Source: Neolentinus lepideus HHB14362 ss-1
Lineage: Eukaryota; Basidiomycota; Agaricomycetes; Gloeophyllales; Gloeophyllaceae
Assembly (NCBI GenBank): GCA_001632425.1
Contig: KV425612.1
Span: forward strand, 101,718-121,662
Direction of reading: 5' to 3'
DNA: 19,945 bases
Shown: in pieces, positions 10,501 to 19,881 of the stretch
Position numbering within the stretch: position 1 is the first letter of the stretch
How the letters are laid out: each line of letters begins with the position of its first letter
Notes under the pieces: model-generated
Seen by the model: only the letters and a program-made list of their open reading frames with translations
Told to the model about the DNA's origin: nothing
Databases searched by the model: none
Position numbers and translations under genes: made by a program

Positions 10501-11807
10501 AGCCGTATCTTTTATCAGCAGTGTTTTCCAGGCTTACTGGCTGAACTAGATGCTATATATGTATCCCAACTTGAGCACCATTTGCAGATCATACGTCTCT
10601 TATGGCAGCGCTGGGAAAATCCATTAGTCTCAGCAACTGTACTTGACCATCATCTTTCCTCAGCTGTCAGAATTGCCTTGACACTCGCCGGACAGTCGTC
10701 AAATGCTCCATATCACTGGATGCCCTCCTACCACTTTTCGGATGCAGAGTTGAGTGAGATGGGCACTGTCATTGTGGATGAGGAGATTGTCGACATCCCT
10801 GCATCTATAGCTGATGATCCTGCGAGTTTACTGTTGGCTGATGCTCTGGAAGAGGCTGTTGATGATGATGAGGTGACTGGGCATGCAGAAGCAATGCCAC
10901 TTGGCAAGGTGATAGCAGTGTGGCAATCTCTTGTACACTATTCTGATTCTTCTCAAATTCAGCTGACATATGCCTCCTTTAGGAGAATATGCAGCTGGAT
11001 CCTTTCACTGAGGTAACCACTGCCATGGTAGGTCCCAAGATGCTGCACTGTGGCCGTTTCTGACCTGCTCACGGACCATTTGATCATCTTTCATTTCGGC
11101 CCACTGACATTGCGTGCCTTGCTAACCCAACATCACTGCTGAACGATGAGTGTATGAATGGATGCTTGGTGCTCCTATACTCTCAGTTTGTGCACCCAGA
11201 GCAGGGCAATGATCTGGCAATATTCTCAACATATCTGATCGAGTTGATTCGTCATGATGCCTCGGATGAACAGCTTTGGCGCAATGTTCGATGTTTGCAT
11301 TATTGGGACAGGGGGATGTGGATCATCCCACTGTTCCATCCTGGCCATCATGGAGAGATCAGTCACTGGACTTTGGTGGTCGTGAACTGGGCTTGGCGCT
11401 GTATCTTCCATTTTGACAGTTTTGCTGATCAAAGGATCTGGCAGGATGATACACAGGTATGTCTGTCTAGGCTCAATGATCTCTGATGTGTAACATAAGC
11501 TAGGATGTTATGAAAATCATTCAATGGCTCGCAGATATTGCATTGATGGAATTACGCAGTGAGGGATGGACATGCCAACCACTCTCGGTGAGTCTGCTTA
11601 TTGTCCATCTGAAAGCTGCTGATGACCATTGCTCTGACTCAGCTCACGTGCCTTCAACACAATGCATATGACTGTGGTGTATGGGTCCTAGCAAGTGCGG
11701 CAGCTATCCTTCGCAGATTTGATGGTACTGCACTACCAGTGATGCATATCCCTGCCCTTAGATGATACCTTCTGAGTCTCGTGTTGATGTTAGCTATAGC
11801 AGAATGA
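7529..11807 (+). pseudogene. KDZ transposase fused to a C-terminal Ulp1/C48 protease, 12 exons, 8 in-frame TGAs
   Basis: Exons: 7529-8042, 8098-8327, 8376-8608, 8656-9112, 9168-9365, 9414-9630, 9687-10055, 10105-10497, 10550-10908, 10983-11456, 11504-11587, 11643-11807. All joins are in phase, giving 1,231 codons. Domains: a CxC-type cysteine cluster (Cys 153, 158, 166, 181, 183, 184); CPACFGG (311-317); the KDZ core with VDGNF (Asp335), LANIDTPGEQ (Asp436), VLYDV and LTDGEGTEQLW (Asp522-Glu527); a helical middle; then a Ulp1 domain with ISHW (His1118), HFDSF (Asp1135), Gln1181 and YDCGVW (Cys1187). The transposase would cut and join TIR DNA; Ulp1 domains cleave SUMO-type conjugates. In-frame stops, all TGA, lie at 7616, 8388, 8403, 9050, 9327, 10040, 11061 and 11763; no frameshift is needed. 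Arg (CGA) fits at most of them. KHNIPLF probably replaces KHDIPLF, again CG to CA. Start chosen at the ATG after the TIR; the N-terminal 50 codons are less certain. Confidence 0.88.
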
Positions 11808-11949
11808 GCCTTTGGGTTGCAACACCTTGCTTGTCTATCTATCAATAATATACATATTCAGCTGTTGATATCTCATCTGACTGTTAATGTGATTTCCCTA
11901 TAATACAAGCATCAATGATGTCTCGCAAACATACTATACGTCTCGCATG
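11808..11949. other. Convergent 3' interval between the transposase and the small minus-strand gene
   Basis: About 140 AT-rich bases shared by two converging gene ends. Motifs such as CAATAATATACATA and TATAATACAAG could serve 3'-end formation for either gene; no canonical AATAAA on the plus strand was noted. Confidence 0.3.
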
Positions 11950-12607
11950 CTATTCCAGAAGATGCTGGGCCATTGCATCACTCCGCTCTCCACATGAATG
12001 TGTGCCATCCACGACAGACAGTACCTGTTCAAACTCTTCGACAAGATGTGCACATTCATCTTCCGCTTTGTTGATCATCTGGCACCACCCCTGTGTCCGT
12101 GCATCCGTATTCAGAATTGTTTCATGCCAAAGAGCTGCATCAGCTTGGAGGAGACACAGTCGCCATCCATGCATGACCTGCTGGAGATTCTGGGTAAAGC
12201 GATGTTCACTAGCAGATGCACAAGCTTCGGGTGAGGGTCCATAGGGTGGTAGGGTATCCCAAATACTGAGATCTGACTCATCGATGTAGTCAGGACCTTT
12301 GAGAGCTTTGCGGAAGAGGTGCATTGAGGTAAGAGGTCGCTCTGCAAAAGTTATGATAGCTTCATTATGTAATGACAATGCATTGTGGGGGTGGTGTTCT
12401 CGGTGACTGTGCTTGCTCTTGTATTGTGCTGCATTATATTCTCTACGCTTGGAAATGCCCCTAGAGTTGTATGCAAGACAACATGAGATCCAAGAGACAG
12501 CGCTGATAAAACCCAGCTTACCTAGGTGTCGCTGCATAATGGTCCTGATTGTCACATTGTGCTTCTTGTCGCTCATCCAATGTCAGATACTTTGTGTGTC
12601 GACCCAT
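11950..12607 (-). CDS. Small transposon-borne gene, unknown function, intact, two exons
   Basis: Exon 1 is 12607-12522 and exon 2 is 12460-11950, joined across a 61-nt intron (GTAAGC...CTCTAG) in phase. The product is 198 residues. It starts MGRHTKYLTLDERQEAQ, a basic opening like those of small fungal DNA-associated proteins, then ISKRREYNAAQYKSKHSHRE, then a helical acidic/aromatic body (HGWRLCLLQADAALWHETI and ECAHLVEEFEQVL). There are no cysteine clusters, signal peptide or membrane segments. A longer uninterrupted frame from 12576 also exists, but it reads the intron as coding and is less likely. The frame is free of nonsense codons, unlike both neighbours, though several Cys residues may be former Arg. 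It converges on the transposase and diverges from the large partner gene. I do not recognise the family. An accessory role in transposition is inference from location only. Confidence 0.68.
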
Positions 12608-12858
12608 AGTCTTGCAAGTGGATGGAAGAGACTCAGAATGTCATAGTACATATCACCCTGTGAGTGACTTCTATGACCTCTTGCATCTGTATTCATCTGC
12701 AGATGGCGAGGGACATCGAGACCTTGACAGGTCAATACGGGCTGTCCATTGGGCTGGCAATACAACTATCGCGATGGTGGCATAGACCCTATCGACACAT
12801 TATACAACATCTCTAGTCATCAGTATCATTATTTGAGCAGCCATTGGCTGATCAAGAC
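12608..12858. promoter_or_regulatory. Divergent interval between the small minus gene and the partner gene
   Basis: About 250 bp between two proposed outward-facing starts, so a shared promoter is likely. I see no strong core motif. Short ORFs here on both strands look like chance. Confidence 0.3.
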
Positions 12859-12959
12859 ATGTCTTCCCGCCAACAGACCATCCACAGATGGTGACACAAG
12901 GATCTGCATTGCGAGTCGGTGCACTTCGATCCGCCGATGCTCCTATACAATGAATCCAG
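12859..12959 (+). other. Candidate first exon of the large partner gene
   Basis: ATG at 12859 opens MSSRQQTIHRW, meets TGA at 12892-12894, then continues HKDLHCESVHFDPPML to a GTATGC donor at 12960. An acceptor at 13008-13009 keeps the frame (SRAAEH). A third piece after 13071 would read ARTSVDSDFELL, but its phase does not match, so exon joining between 13010 and 13444 is unresolved. Confidence 0.35.
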
Positions 12960-13164
12960 GTATGCTCTCAAGTTGATCTCTGCTATCGGCAGTTGCTCAT
13001 TTCCCTAAGTCGGGCTGCTGAACATGTCCTATAAAGATTGCAAAATATCACTTGTCCTGCTCTTTTTCCAGCCCGCACCTCTGTTGACTCAGACTTTGAG
13101 CTACTGTGCTCTGCACATAGTACCCTCAATATACTTCTAGTAAGGTGAGCTGACTTGATACCAT

Positions 13165-13395
13165 CTGACATGCACTGCAACCCAACGTGTCCTGACGTGT
13201 CACATTGTATTCTGAGGCAATCTGTCTCACGACATGTCGCATTGTATCCTGACATGTTCTGATGCATTGTGTCCATACCAACATGTTGCATTGTATTCTG
13301 ACATGCATCCCAATGCATCACATCGCATCCTGACACAATCTGTCATGTGATGTGCTGCATCGTTTCCCAACCCGTTCTGACATGTTGTGTTGTGA
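13165..13395 (+). repeat. Degenerate minisatellite, CTGACATGT / GCATTGTAT units
   Basis: About 230 bp with roughly seven occurrences of CTGACRYG-like cores followed at irregular spacing by GCATTGTAT or close variants. Spacing varies, so this is a decayed tandem array rather than a clean one. It lies between the candidate 5' exons and the main body of the partner gene, and so is probably intronic. Confidence 0.5.
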
Positions 13396-13444
13396 TCTTA
13401 TAATGTGCAGTGGCTGATATATGACCTTTACCTTCCCCCAGGCC

Positions 13445-16400
13445 ATGAAGATGCCACCGATTGACACCCTGGAATGTGAAGATGGAGTGCTGGATGACTA
13501 TCAGCCAGATGCTCAAACCTCACTAAGCATGCATCTGCCCCCATTGTGGTCTGCAGGAGCACCTATGTGCCAGGCTGCTTGGGATGCTGATTCTGACCGG
13601 GATGATGGTGATCAGCTCCTCCTGACCTCTGAACCTGACTACCCCGATGCAGTAGAAGGAACTTCTCTGGTCCTCGAAGTGGTTGAAGAAGGTCATCACA
13701 CCCCCTTCTTTGACTATACACCAAACACGCTGCCTCTGAGTCCTCAGCCACTGGGAACAGACCAACCTAGTGCTGAGCATGGCCTTGGTGCTCATCAGAC
13801 CATCCTCGGGATCCGTTATCCACCAAGCGGTGCAATTGGGGATGAGCATCACCGGCCTCCTCCAAGCTGCCATAGCTCCCGTTACCCTTCTGGAGGGTCA
13901 GTAACTTCCATCCACAGTCTGAGATGCACCTCAGGGGGCTCTTTAGCTTCTGAAGGACATGACAAGAGACCGACTCCAGCTCATTATCCTGGACCCCATC
14001 TCACACCAGCAATACACTCCACAGCTTCTCTTGTCTCAGATACAGCATCAGATATTGTCCATCTAGGTGGTGATCTCCCTGCTACATGTGGCAATGAGGG
14101 TACTGCCCCGACAGTGCTGCTCCCACCACTGTCGACAGCTGATGACTGGGCTTCCCCCAAGGTGCTGCTCAAGTTCCAATTCTTCAACCCGCATGACATT
14201 CTAGCATCGGATGATGAGACAGATACCTCAGATGAGTCAGATGATCTGGATAGCACTGAGGATGCAGAGGAGGATGGCGAAGACATGGAGCCTAAGACAT
14301 GTGGTCGCATCTCGGATGAGACAAGAGAATTGGTACACCGTAGCATTGTGGAGATCAAGAAGCTGTATGCTGAAACTGCCAAGAAAGCCAATATCCCCGT
14401 CGATCGTGTCTTCAAGGTGCACCGTGCAATGCAGACAAAGCACTTAGCCAATGTCTGAATCTGGTCTGTCTATCAGAAGTACTTTGCCTGCTTCCCGGAA
14501 CAAGAAAGCCGGCGGTTGTTGCCTGCTGATGCAGCACCTGGTATGGTTCCAATGTTCCTGCGAGGCTGTTGTACTAATGCTGCCTTGGAATGATATCAGA
14601 TGCTGAGGCTATCGTTGGCCAAGATGTCCATCACGTATTGCAATGCTGGGATGCATACAAATGTGACATTCTGGATCACGAGGAACGTCTTCAGACTTGG
14701 TACCAGCTGAAAAATCTGATGGATCCTGCTGTCACAATTGGCATCAGGAAGCGGGAGTTCCATAACTATGTACAGAAGCTCAAGGATATGGTGTGTTTGG
14801 CATGATCTTCTGGTTTTAATATCAGCTGACCATCTGCAGATGCAGTCATTCACTCGAACTCACAGCTTTCAAACTGCGATTGTTGTGTGCAGAATCAATG
14901 TCAATCAAGATGAAGGTCTCAGAGCTGCATTTGAGACAGAGTATGCTGAAGGGGTGCACTATTAGTCCTCGCTGCATCCTCTGTTTGTTGATGTCAACTT
15001 CCAGATGTTTCTGGACCATTGCCGAGCTGATTATGGCCAGATGATAGGAAACATGAAGGCACACGTATAGTACGTTCAGTCGTTTCTCCATGTACACCTG
15101 TCTAATGTCATGTAGCAAAAAGCACACACTTGAGGATGTTGCAGTCACCTTCAGAGATGATCTTAGTGCCGACAAAAATCGTGAAGATGATCATCCGTTG
15201 GTTAGGAGTCCCGTCAGCAATGTCCACTCGGAACCCAAGAGCAGCAGCAATTCGTACAAATGCTGCAGCTATGATCTCAGACATCTCCCACTGATCAGTG
15301 AGATGAAGGATAGTCAGGTCACGCAATGTATTAGGTGGTTGATGCGTGATGGCTTGGGTGAGCCTGATCTCCTATATAGACCATATCATGATGCTGACAC
15401 GTGAGTCTCTCCAGCCAAGGCTGGGCATAATCTTGCCTCAGCGACATTCCCATGGAAAGCGCTTGCTTTGACTCTTGTGCAGATTGGCATCTGCCTGATC
15501 AACTGGCTGGAGGGTGTAGGTCATCCTGGAGAAACATCAGATAAAGGCATCAGTGGACTCTCTAAGGACCAGAAGCACACCCTCTTACAGTCCTTCTACT
15601 TCGAGGAGAATCCTCTCAAATTCTTCCCAAGGATGATGCGATCATCCGAGGTATGTATTTGAACTCAATATTGTCCTTGTGATAGTACTAATGCCTGCAT
15701 CAGCCTGGAACAAGGGTCAGCCTGTCGAAATCATCCTCAGCACAACACCTGGACCCAAATCTGCCTACAGTCTACCTTTATGCATCACTGTGACACAGCA
15801 AGATGTCAAAGTCCGAGTACCTGTGCTCAAGCGTCAGCGTAAGAAGGCACAATGCATTGACCCACTGAATTCAGAGATCATCTCAGTTGATTCATCATCC
15901 CCTACCCTGCCATTGCACTGCAAATGCCGAGCCATGATTGTCGACGATGATCAAATCCCCAATTCGAGTGATGAGGATGAACTAACACCTCCACCAGCAA
16001 AAAAAGCTTGGACATTGACTGGTAAACCTCATCTTAAACGTGTCAATAACACCAGCGACTTCAAGCCTGCATCGTCTTGTGTGCAGCAAGGAAGATTGGC
16101 TACTAAGGCATCTGCTAGGCCAACATCATCATCTGCTGGGAAACGAGTGGTATGCAAACCAATGCACTGCACTGAGTTACCGTTATCCGCCATTGAGGAG
16201 GAGCTGGAGGCTGAGATGGATGGTTCTGGGATGGTTGATGTGGAGCCATGGATGGTGATGGCAGTCATTGGAGGGGAAGAGAAAATGGTGCCACTACCTG
16301 TATCGGATAAGGGGAAGGGAAAAAAGCGCAGTTCTGTGGACAGCTTGAAGACCAAAAGGCAACCTTACATCGAGGTTCCACCCCTCATCAAGGATTCGAC

Positions 16401-17109
16401 CCATCCAGTGCCGAAACAAGTGAATCCCATGTTCCGTAAGACTGTAGGGGTCACGCCATCGAATGGACTGGGCTCGCTTTCTGATGTATACCAAGCTGCC
16501 CCCCATTCTATGCCATCCTGACCCCCATCCTGACCTGCATCGTCCAACACCATCTCTAGCACGGTTCCAGATGACATGGCTATTGGGCGGCAGCAGAGTG
16601 TTCAGTCAGGGGCATTCTCTCATCCAGTTGGCTATGATCATCTCAGTGGTTCTGTGACTCATGGCATGCACACGACAAACATCACTGGTCGACTGCATAC
16701 ACCTCCATCTGCTTTGCTTGGCTGGGAAATGCAGTCATCAGTGCAAACCTTGACAGGACGTTCAGTCATCCCTGCCAACTCATCAAATGAACCTGATGCA
16801 GGACCATCCTTGTCCCAGCAGCCGCCATCTGCACCCATTGATATGGTGTCATTCATGCAGTGGATTACTGCCCACCCACAGTCTCAGATGCTCCTGCAGA
16901 ACTTCTCAGCCATGATGCAAGGTGGTAATGGCAGTTTGGATGCCTCTATTCACAACCGTGCTGGTGACTATGCCGCAGAGGATCATCCTCTCCACAGGGA
17001 TCAGCCTTGCCACCATCATGATGATAGCTCAAGTGCCCTCTTTGACAGGAGCGCTACCATGAGAGGATCAAATATGCCCAAATTCCCTGGCCGCTATGGC
17101 AGCTGCTAG
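13445..17109 (+). pseudogene. Large transposon partner gene, unknown function, at least 7 exons, 3 in-frame TGAs
   Basis: Exons: 13445-14540, 14600-14790, 14840-14953, 15005-15069, 15116-15357, 15442-15650 and 15715 (or 15704)-17109, about 1,104 codons ending TAG. A pyrimidine-rich CCCCCAG acceptor just before 13445 implies upstream exons; ATG 13445 is the first in the exon's likely coding part. The N-terminal third is Pro/Ser-rich with an acidic DDETDTSDESDD run. A conserved-looking core follows: YQKYFA, VLQCWDAYKC, VVCRINVNQDEGL, EGMFLDHCRADYG, NMKAHVYKKHTLEDV, then FPWKALALTL and ICLINWLEGV. The C-terminal third is low-complexity with basic patches (LKRQRKKAQ, DKGKGKKR). TGA codons at 14456, 16519 and 16531 all fit CGA. 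It resembles uncharacterised proteins I recall beside KDZ transposases in Agaricomycetes. No enzymatic motif recognised. The last intron's acceptor is uncertain: the first AG breaks phase, whereas CAAG at 15714 keeps it. Confidence 0.68.
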
Positions 17110-17451
17110 GTGACTAGTCTTTACATCTTTCCCCCCGCTGTATCTTTTTGTGCCCATTTATCTTGCCTTTGTCATCTTTGTGGCACTTGCCGTTCTCCTG
17201 TCGAGTCTGATATCATCCATCTGCGATGTCTATACACCTTCTCTTGCTTTTGTGACTATAGTCGTCTTCATCTTCGAGGGTGAATATACTAAACCTTCTT
17301 GGTTCCTGTGTGGCCTACAATATGTACTACACACTATGCTTTGATATACAACTTGGTGAGGCACATCATCGTAGCGTCCATTTTTCTGCAACATAAATAT
17401 TTTACTTATGAGTCAGCGACAAGTCAGAAGATGCCAACCTCTGCACCGCGA
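17110..17451. other. 3' flank of the partner gene inside the transposon
   Basis: T-rich sequence with no credible gene. A 64-codon hydrophobic frame (17150-17344) has no ATG start and follows from the T-rich composition. The stretch around ACATAAATATTTTA (17390-17404) could serve as a 3'-processing signal. Confidence 0.4.
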
Positions 17452-17907
17452 TCTGCGAGTGCTGAGTGCTGATGCTCTGTACACCTTGGACATTCAGTTT
17501 CTCACATGCAGGCGATAGGGCTAGGCTATACGAGCATGCTAGTATAGTATTCCAAGCTTAAGACTCCCATCCGATGAGTGGAGGCTAATGTGACATGGTG
17601 CTGTCACAAGCGGCGGCAGTATCTGGTGGCTGAATCAGATCGACATCTGAGGATTTCAAAGGAGATGTGATACATGTTTGGCAACTTTGGACACTCTCTG
17701 TTAAACACAAGTGCATTGACTTGAATATATTCTGCATGATTCTGTTTTACATGGGGATGCTACCACAAACACTGCACGATGATACCGCAAGGTATGCACG
17801 ATGAGCACGCAACTGCGACGAGGAAGGCAACCGACCCGCTCTGGTGATGGTCTGTGGATGGCGAGTCGGGCACACATGGACAAGTGGCAGAGAAGCGGAG
17901 GATGCGG
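17452..17907 (-). repeat. Right TIR, uninterrupted (456 bp)
   Basis: The reverse complement matches 5578-5862 joined to 7272-7442 without gaps. It shows the empty site of the nested LTR (CCAG where the left copy has the duplicated CCGG). Its outer edge directly touches the TGACAGGC end of LTR-like copy 3. Confidence 0.86.
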
Positions 17908-19289
17908 TGACAGGCTACAACACACAACAACAACCAAAAACACCTCGAATATGCAGAGGGAACTCCGTCTACTAGTGTCAGTAGTTGAAGGGCAGAAGGG
18001 TAAAGCTCAGGGGAGGTGAGGGAAGCAAAACAGGACACTAAATGGCACCGTATATCTCTTTGTGAGTAGACCTGGATGCTCTATAACACTCCTAACCCTC
18101 TAACTCCTTTGCTGAACACGTCTCGGCACCGACTCAGCGCTTCTCGGAGGGTTCTTGGAGCCGGGCTAGACCAGCTGTCCTTTTGAGGGACTCGGACAAT
18201 GATTGGATGATAGTTTGACAGGTTCCTCCACATCGGAGGACTTCGAGGGCACAATAAGACAGAACACCAGTGCAGAAGATGCAGGTAGAACACAATGGAG
18301 CCGATAAACGTGGATATAAATGCTAGACCTCACACCGAGGTCTACTTAGAACACAATTCAGACGCAATGAGACTTTGAGATGTGAGCTGTGGGGTAAAAT
18401 TCACTGCTGGAAATGAAAATACAGGACACCTAAAGTACTAAGTGACACAAAGTCTAAGACACTGCTAAGTCCGAGATAGCCTAATGCTCCATGCATCTAC
18501 AATCCAAAAATACAACCAAAAACATGCTGCCGAGTCTCGCTAAACTCCCAAGCCACTCGCCAATCGTCTGCCGCATACCGCTCTCATTCCGAAGCACTCT
18601 AGGCGGGTCAGAACTGCCGCCTCAGGGAAGATCCTTCCATCTTGAGCCTGTACGGTGCCTCGGTGCATTTTGATGACTCGTGCTTGATGATAATCAACTC
18701 AGACTTCATAAGGAGGGCTGACCAAGTGTTGCGACAGCACCGGACCCAAAGCGGGGGCCCACGGCATCCTATCGTTCAATGACCAATGAACGCCAAGGTA
18801 TTGCGAGATCAAACGGAAGGTAAGATCAGCTGATTTGCATCAGGAAGGCCGATATGAGTGACTCAGCATGTATCAGCACTTGATAGATGCACCGAGTGCT
18901 GCCATTTGTCACTGTGGGGTGAGTAGGCTGAGTTCCGGAGGTTCCAAGGATCATCGTGTCGTATGGAAGGGGCAGGGCATTGAGTCAGTGTCGCCGATGC
19001 CATCAGTTCCATCATCCGAGTGCATAAGCAACATTCGACAACCTCAGAGTATCCTGAGTCATCTAATCGAGTCCACTCTATAGCACCGGTAGGCATGCGG
19101 CGCGGTGAAGTATCCAGCACTCGGCGGTGACATCAGTGGCCAGGGGTGCGCGTCCTCGGGGATCACTGATGTATTGAGTCATAGCTCGGTGATCGCTCGG
19201 CGATATGTTGGTGGTCTCGGCACTTTCCGCACCGTGTTGAACACGCCAAAAATGCATTTTCAGAGGCTAGCGACACTGGAGGCCTATCA
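17908..19289 (-). mobile_element. LTR-like repeat copy 3, inverted, no matching duplication
   Basis: A 1382-bp TG...CA element read on minus (TGATAGGCC at 19289 to GCCTGTCA at 17908), homologous to copy 1 along its length with both CpG and other differences. Flanking 4-mers on plus are GCGG (17904-17907) and TCCT (19290-19293), so no target duplication remains. The junction with the transposon TIR is exact. It ends 81 bp before the start of the intact gene at 19371. Confidence 0.72.
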
Positions 19290-19370
19290 TCCTCCCCCAT
19301 ACTTAAATCCTGACTGTCCTCAGTCCTTGTCTTCATTGCCTCCCCCCTGCTTTACTCATCAGACTTCGGC

Positions 19371-19881
19371 ATGGCTTCTCCTCCTCCACATCATACTTGG
19401 GCCGAGCTTGTCACTGCCATTGACGAGGTCGTGGCCATCCCTGATCGAGACACCGCCCTATTCGCTGTCAGCACGGACCTCATCCCCACCACAGTAAGTC
19501 GCTATGCTCGAAGCCTCTAGTTCATGCTAACTCTGGCAGCCCCTAGATCAGGTACATTTCCACCGTGACTCCAAGTCAGCAGCACACGCACCTGCGGCTG
19601 ATCCACCACCTGTTTGGGCAAAACCTAAACTCGGACCTCATGGCCGAGGCCATCCTTAACATGCCCATCCTGGATCCGGCGCATTCTGTGGTCTCCAATC
19701 ATCCTCTGCCTGGTGAGTCCTGGCTTTGCCATGGTATACAGCCGTCCTAACCCTCTCTCTAGTTGCTCCGTCTCTCTCCTCGGCGCCCGCTACTGCTGTG
19801 CCTAAGCCTCGCCCTATGCTGCGACCGGTGGCGAAGCCCACTTGCTCTTCTGGTGGCGCTTCTGATCAGCCGGTTCTGTAA
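19371..19881 (+). CDS. Intact three-exon gene, 135-residue protein of unknown function
   Basis: Exons 19371-19493, 19547-19712 and 19763-19881 are joined by 53-nt (GTAAGT...CCCTAG, branch GCTAAC) and 50-nt (GTGAGT...CTCTAG, branch CCTAAC) introns; phases agree and the frame ends TAA at 19879-19881. The product starts MASPPPHHTWAELVTAIDEV. It has a helical middle (LRLIHHLFGQNLNSDLMAEA) and a Pro/Ala/Ser-rich tail with basic residues (VPKPRPMLRPVAKP). No signal peptide, membrane segment or known motif. The splice sites are strong, no stop interrupts the frame, and CpG dinucleotides are plentiful, unlike in the transposon genes, so this is probably a functional host gene or a young element gene. 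The pyrimidine-rich leader 19290-19370 resembles a fungal promoter/5' UTR, placing the LTR-like repeat right in its upstream region. Family not recognised. Confidence 0.7.

Larger units (their letters stand above)
5578..17907 (+). mobile_element. KDZ-type DNA transposon with 456-bp TIRs, three genes, nested LTR in the left TIR
   Basis: Outer limits are set by long inverted repeats: 5578-5862 plus 7272-7442 on the left (285 + 171 = 456 bp once the nested LTR and its duplication are removed) and 17452-17907 on the right (456 bp). Between them lie a KDZ-Ulp1 transposase (+), a small gene (-) and a large partner gene (+). Total span is 12,330 bp, about 10.9 kb without the insertion. No exact target duplication is seen: the outside 8-mers are TGATCTGC on the left and TGACAGGC on the right. 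KDZ elements are known from basidiomycetes, where the superfamily has been linked to lineage-specific expansion of TET/JBP genes; no TET/JBP gene was recognised here. The element appears inactivated by CpG decay. Confidence 0.8.

Noticed and set aside
7616..11765. TGA recoding (selenocysteine or a reassigned code) to explain the many in-frame TGAs
   Set aside because: TGA also ends apparently normal frames, most sites expect Arg rather than Sec or Trp, and the TIRs show the same CpG decay in non-coding DNA.
11950..12576. Single-exon 208-codon version of the small minus-strand gene
   Set aside because: A canonical GTAAGC...CTCTAG intron joins a better basic N-terminal exon (12607-12522) in phase.
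13984..14451. 155-codon minus-strand Ser-rich ORF
   Set aside because: Antisense shadow of the acidic/Ser exon of the partner gene.
16029..16355. 108-codon minus-strand ORF
   Set aside because: Antisense of the low-complexity C-terminal exon; no independent support.
17150..17344. 64-codon hydrophobic, membrane-like ORF
   Set aside because: No ATG start and T-rich 3' sequence; hydrophobicity follows from composition.
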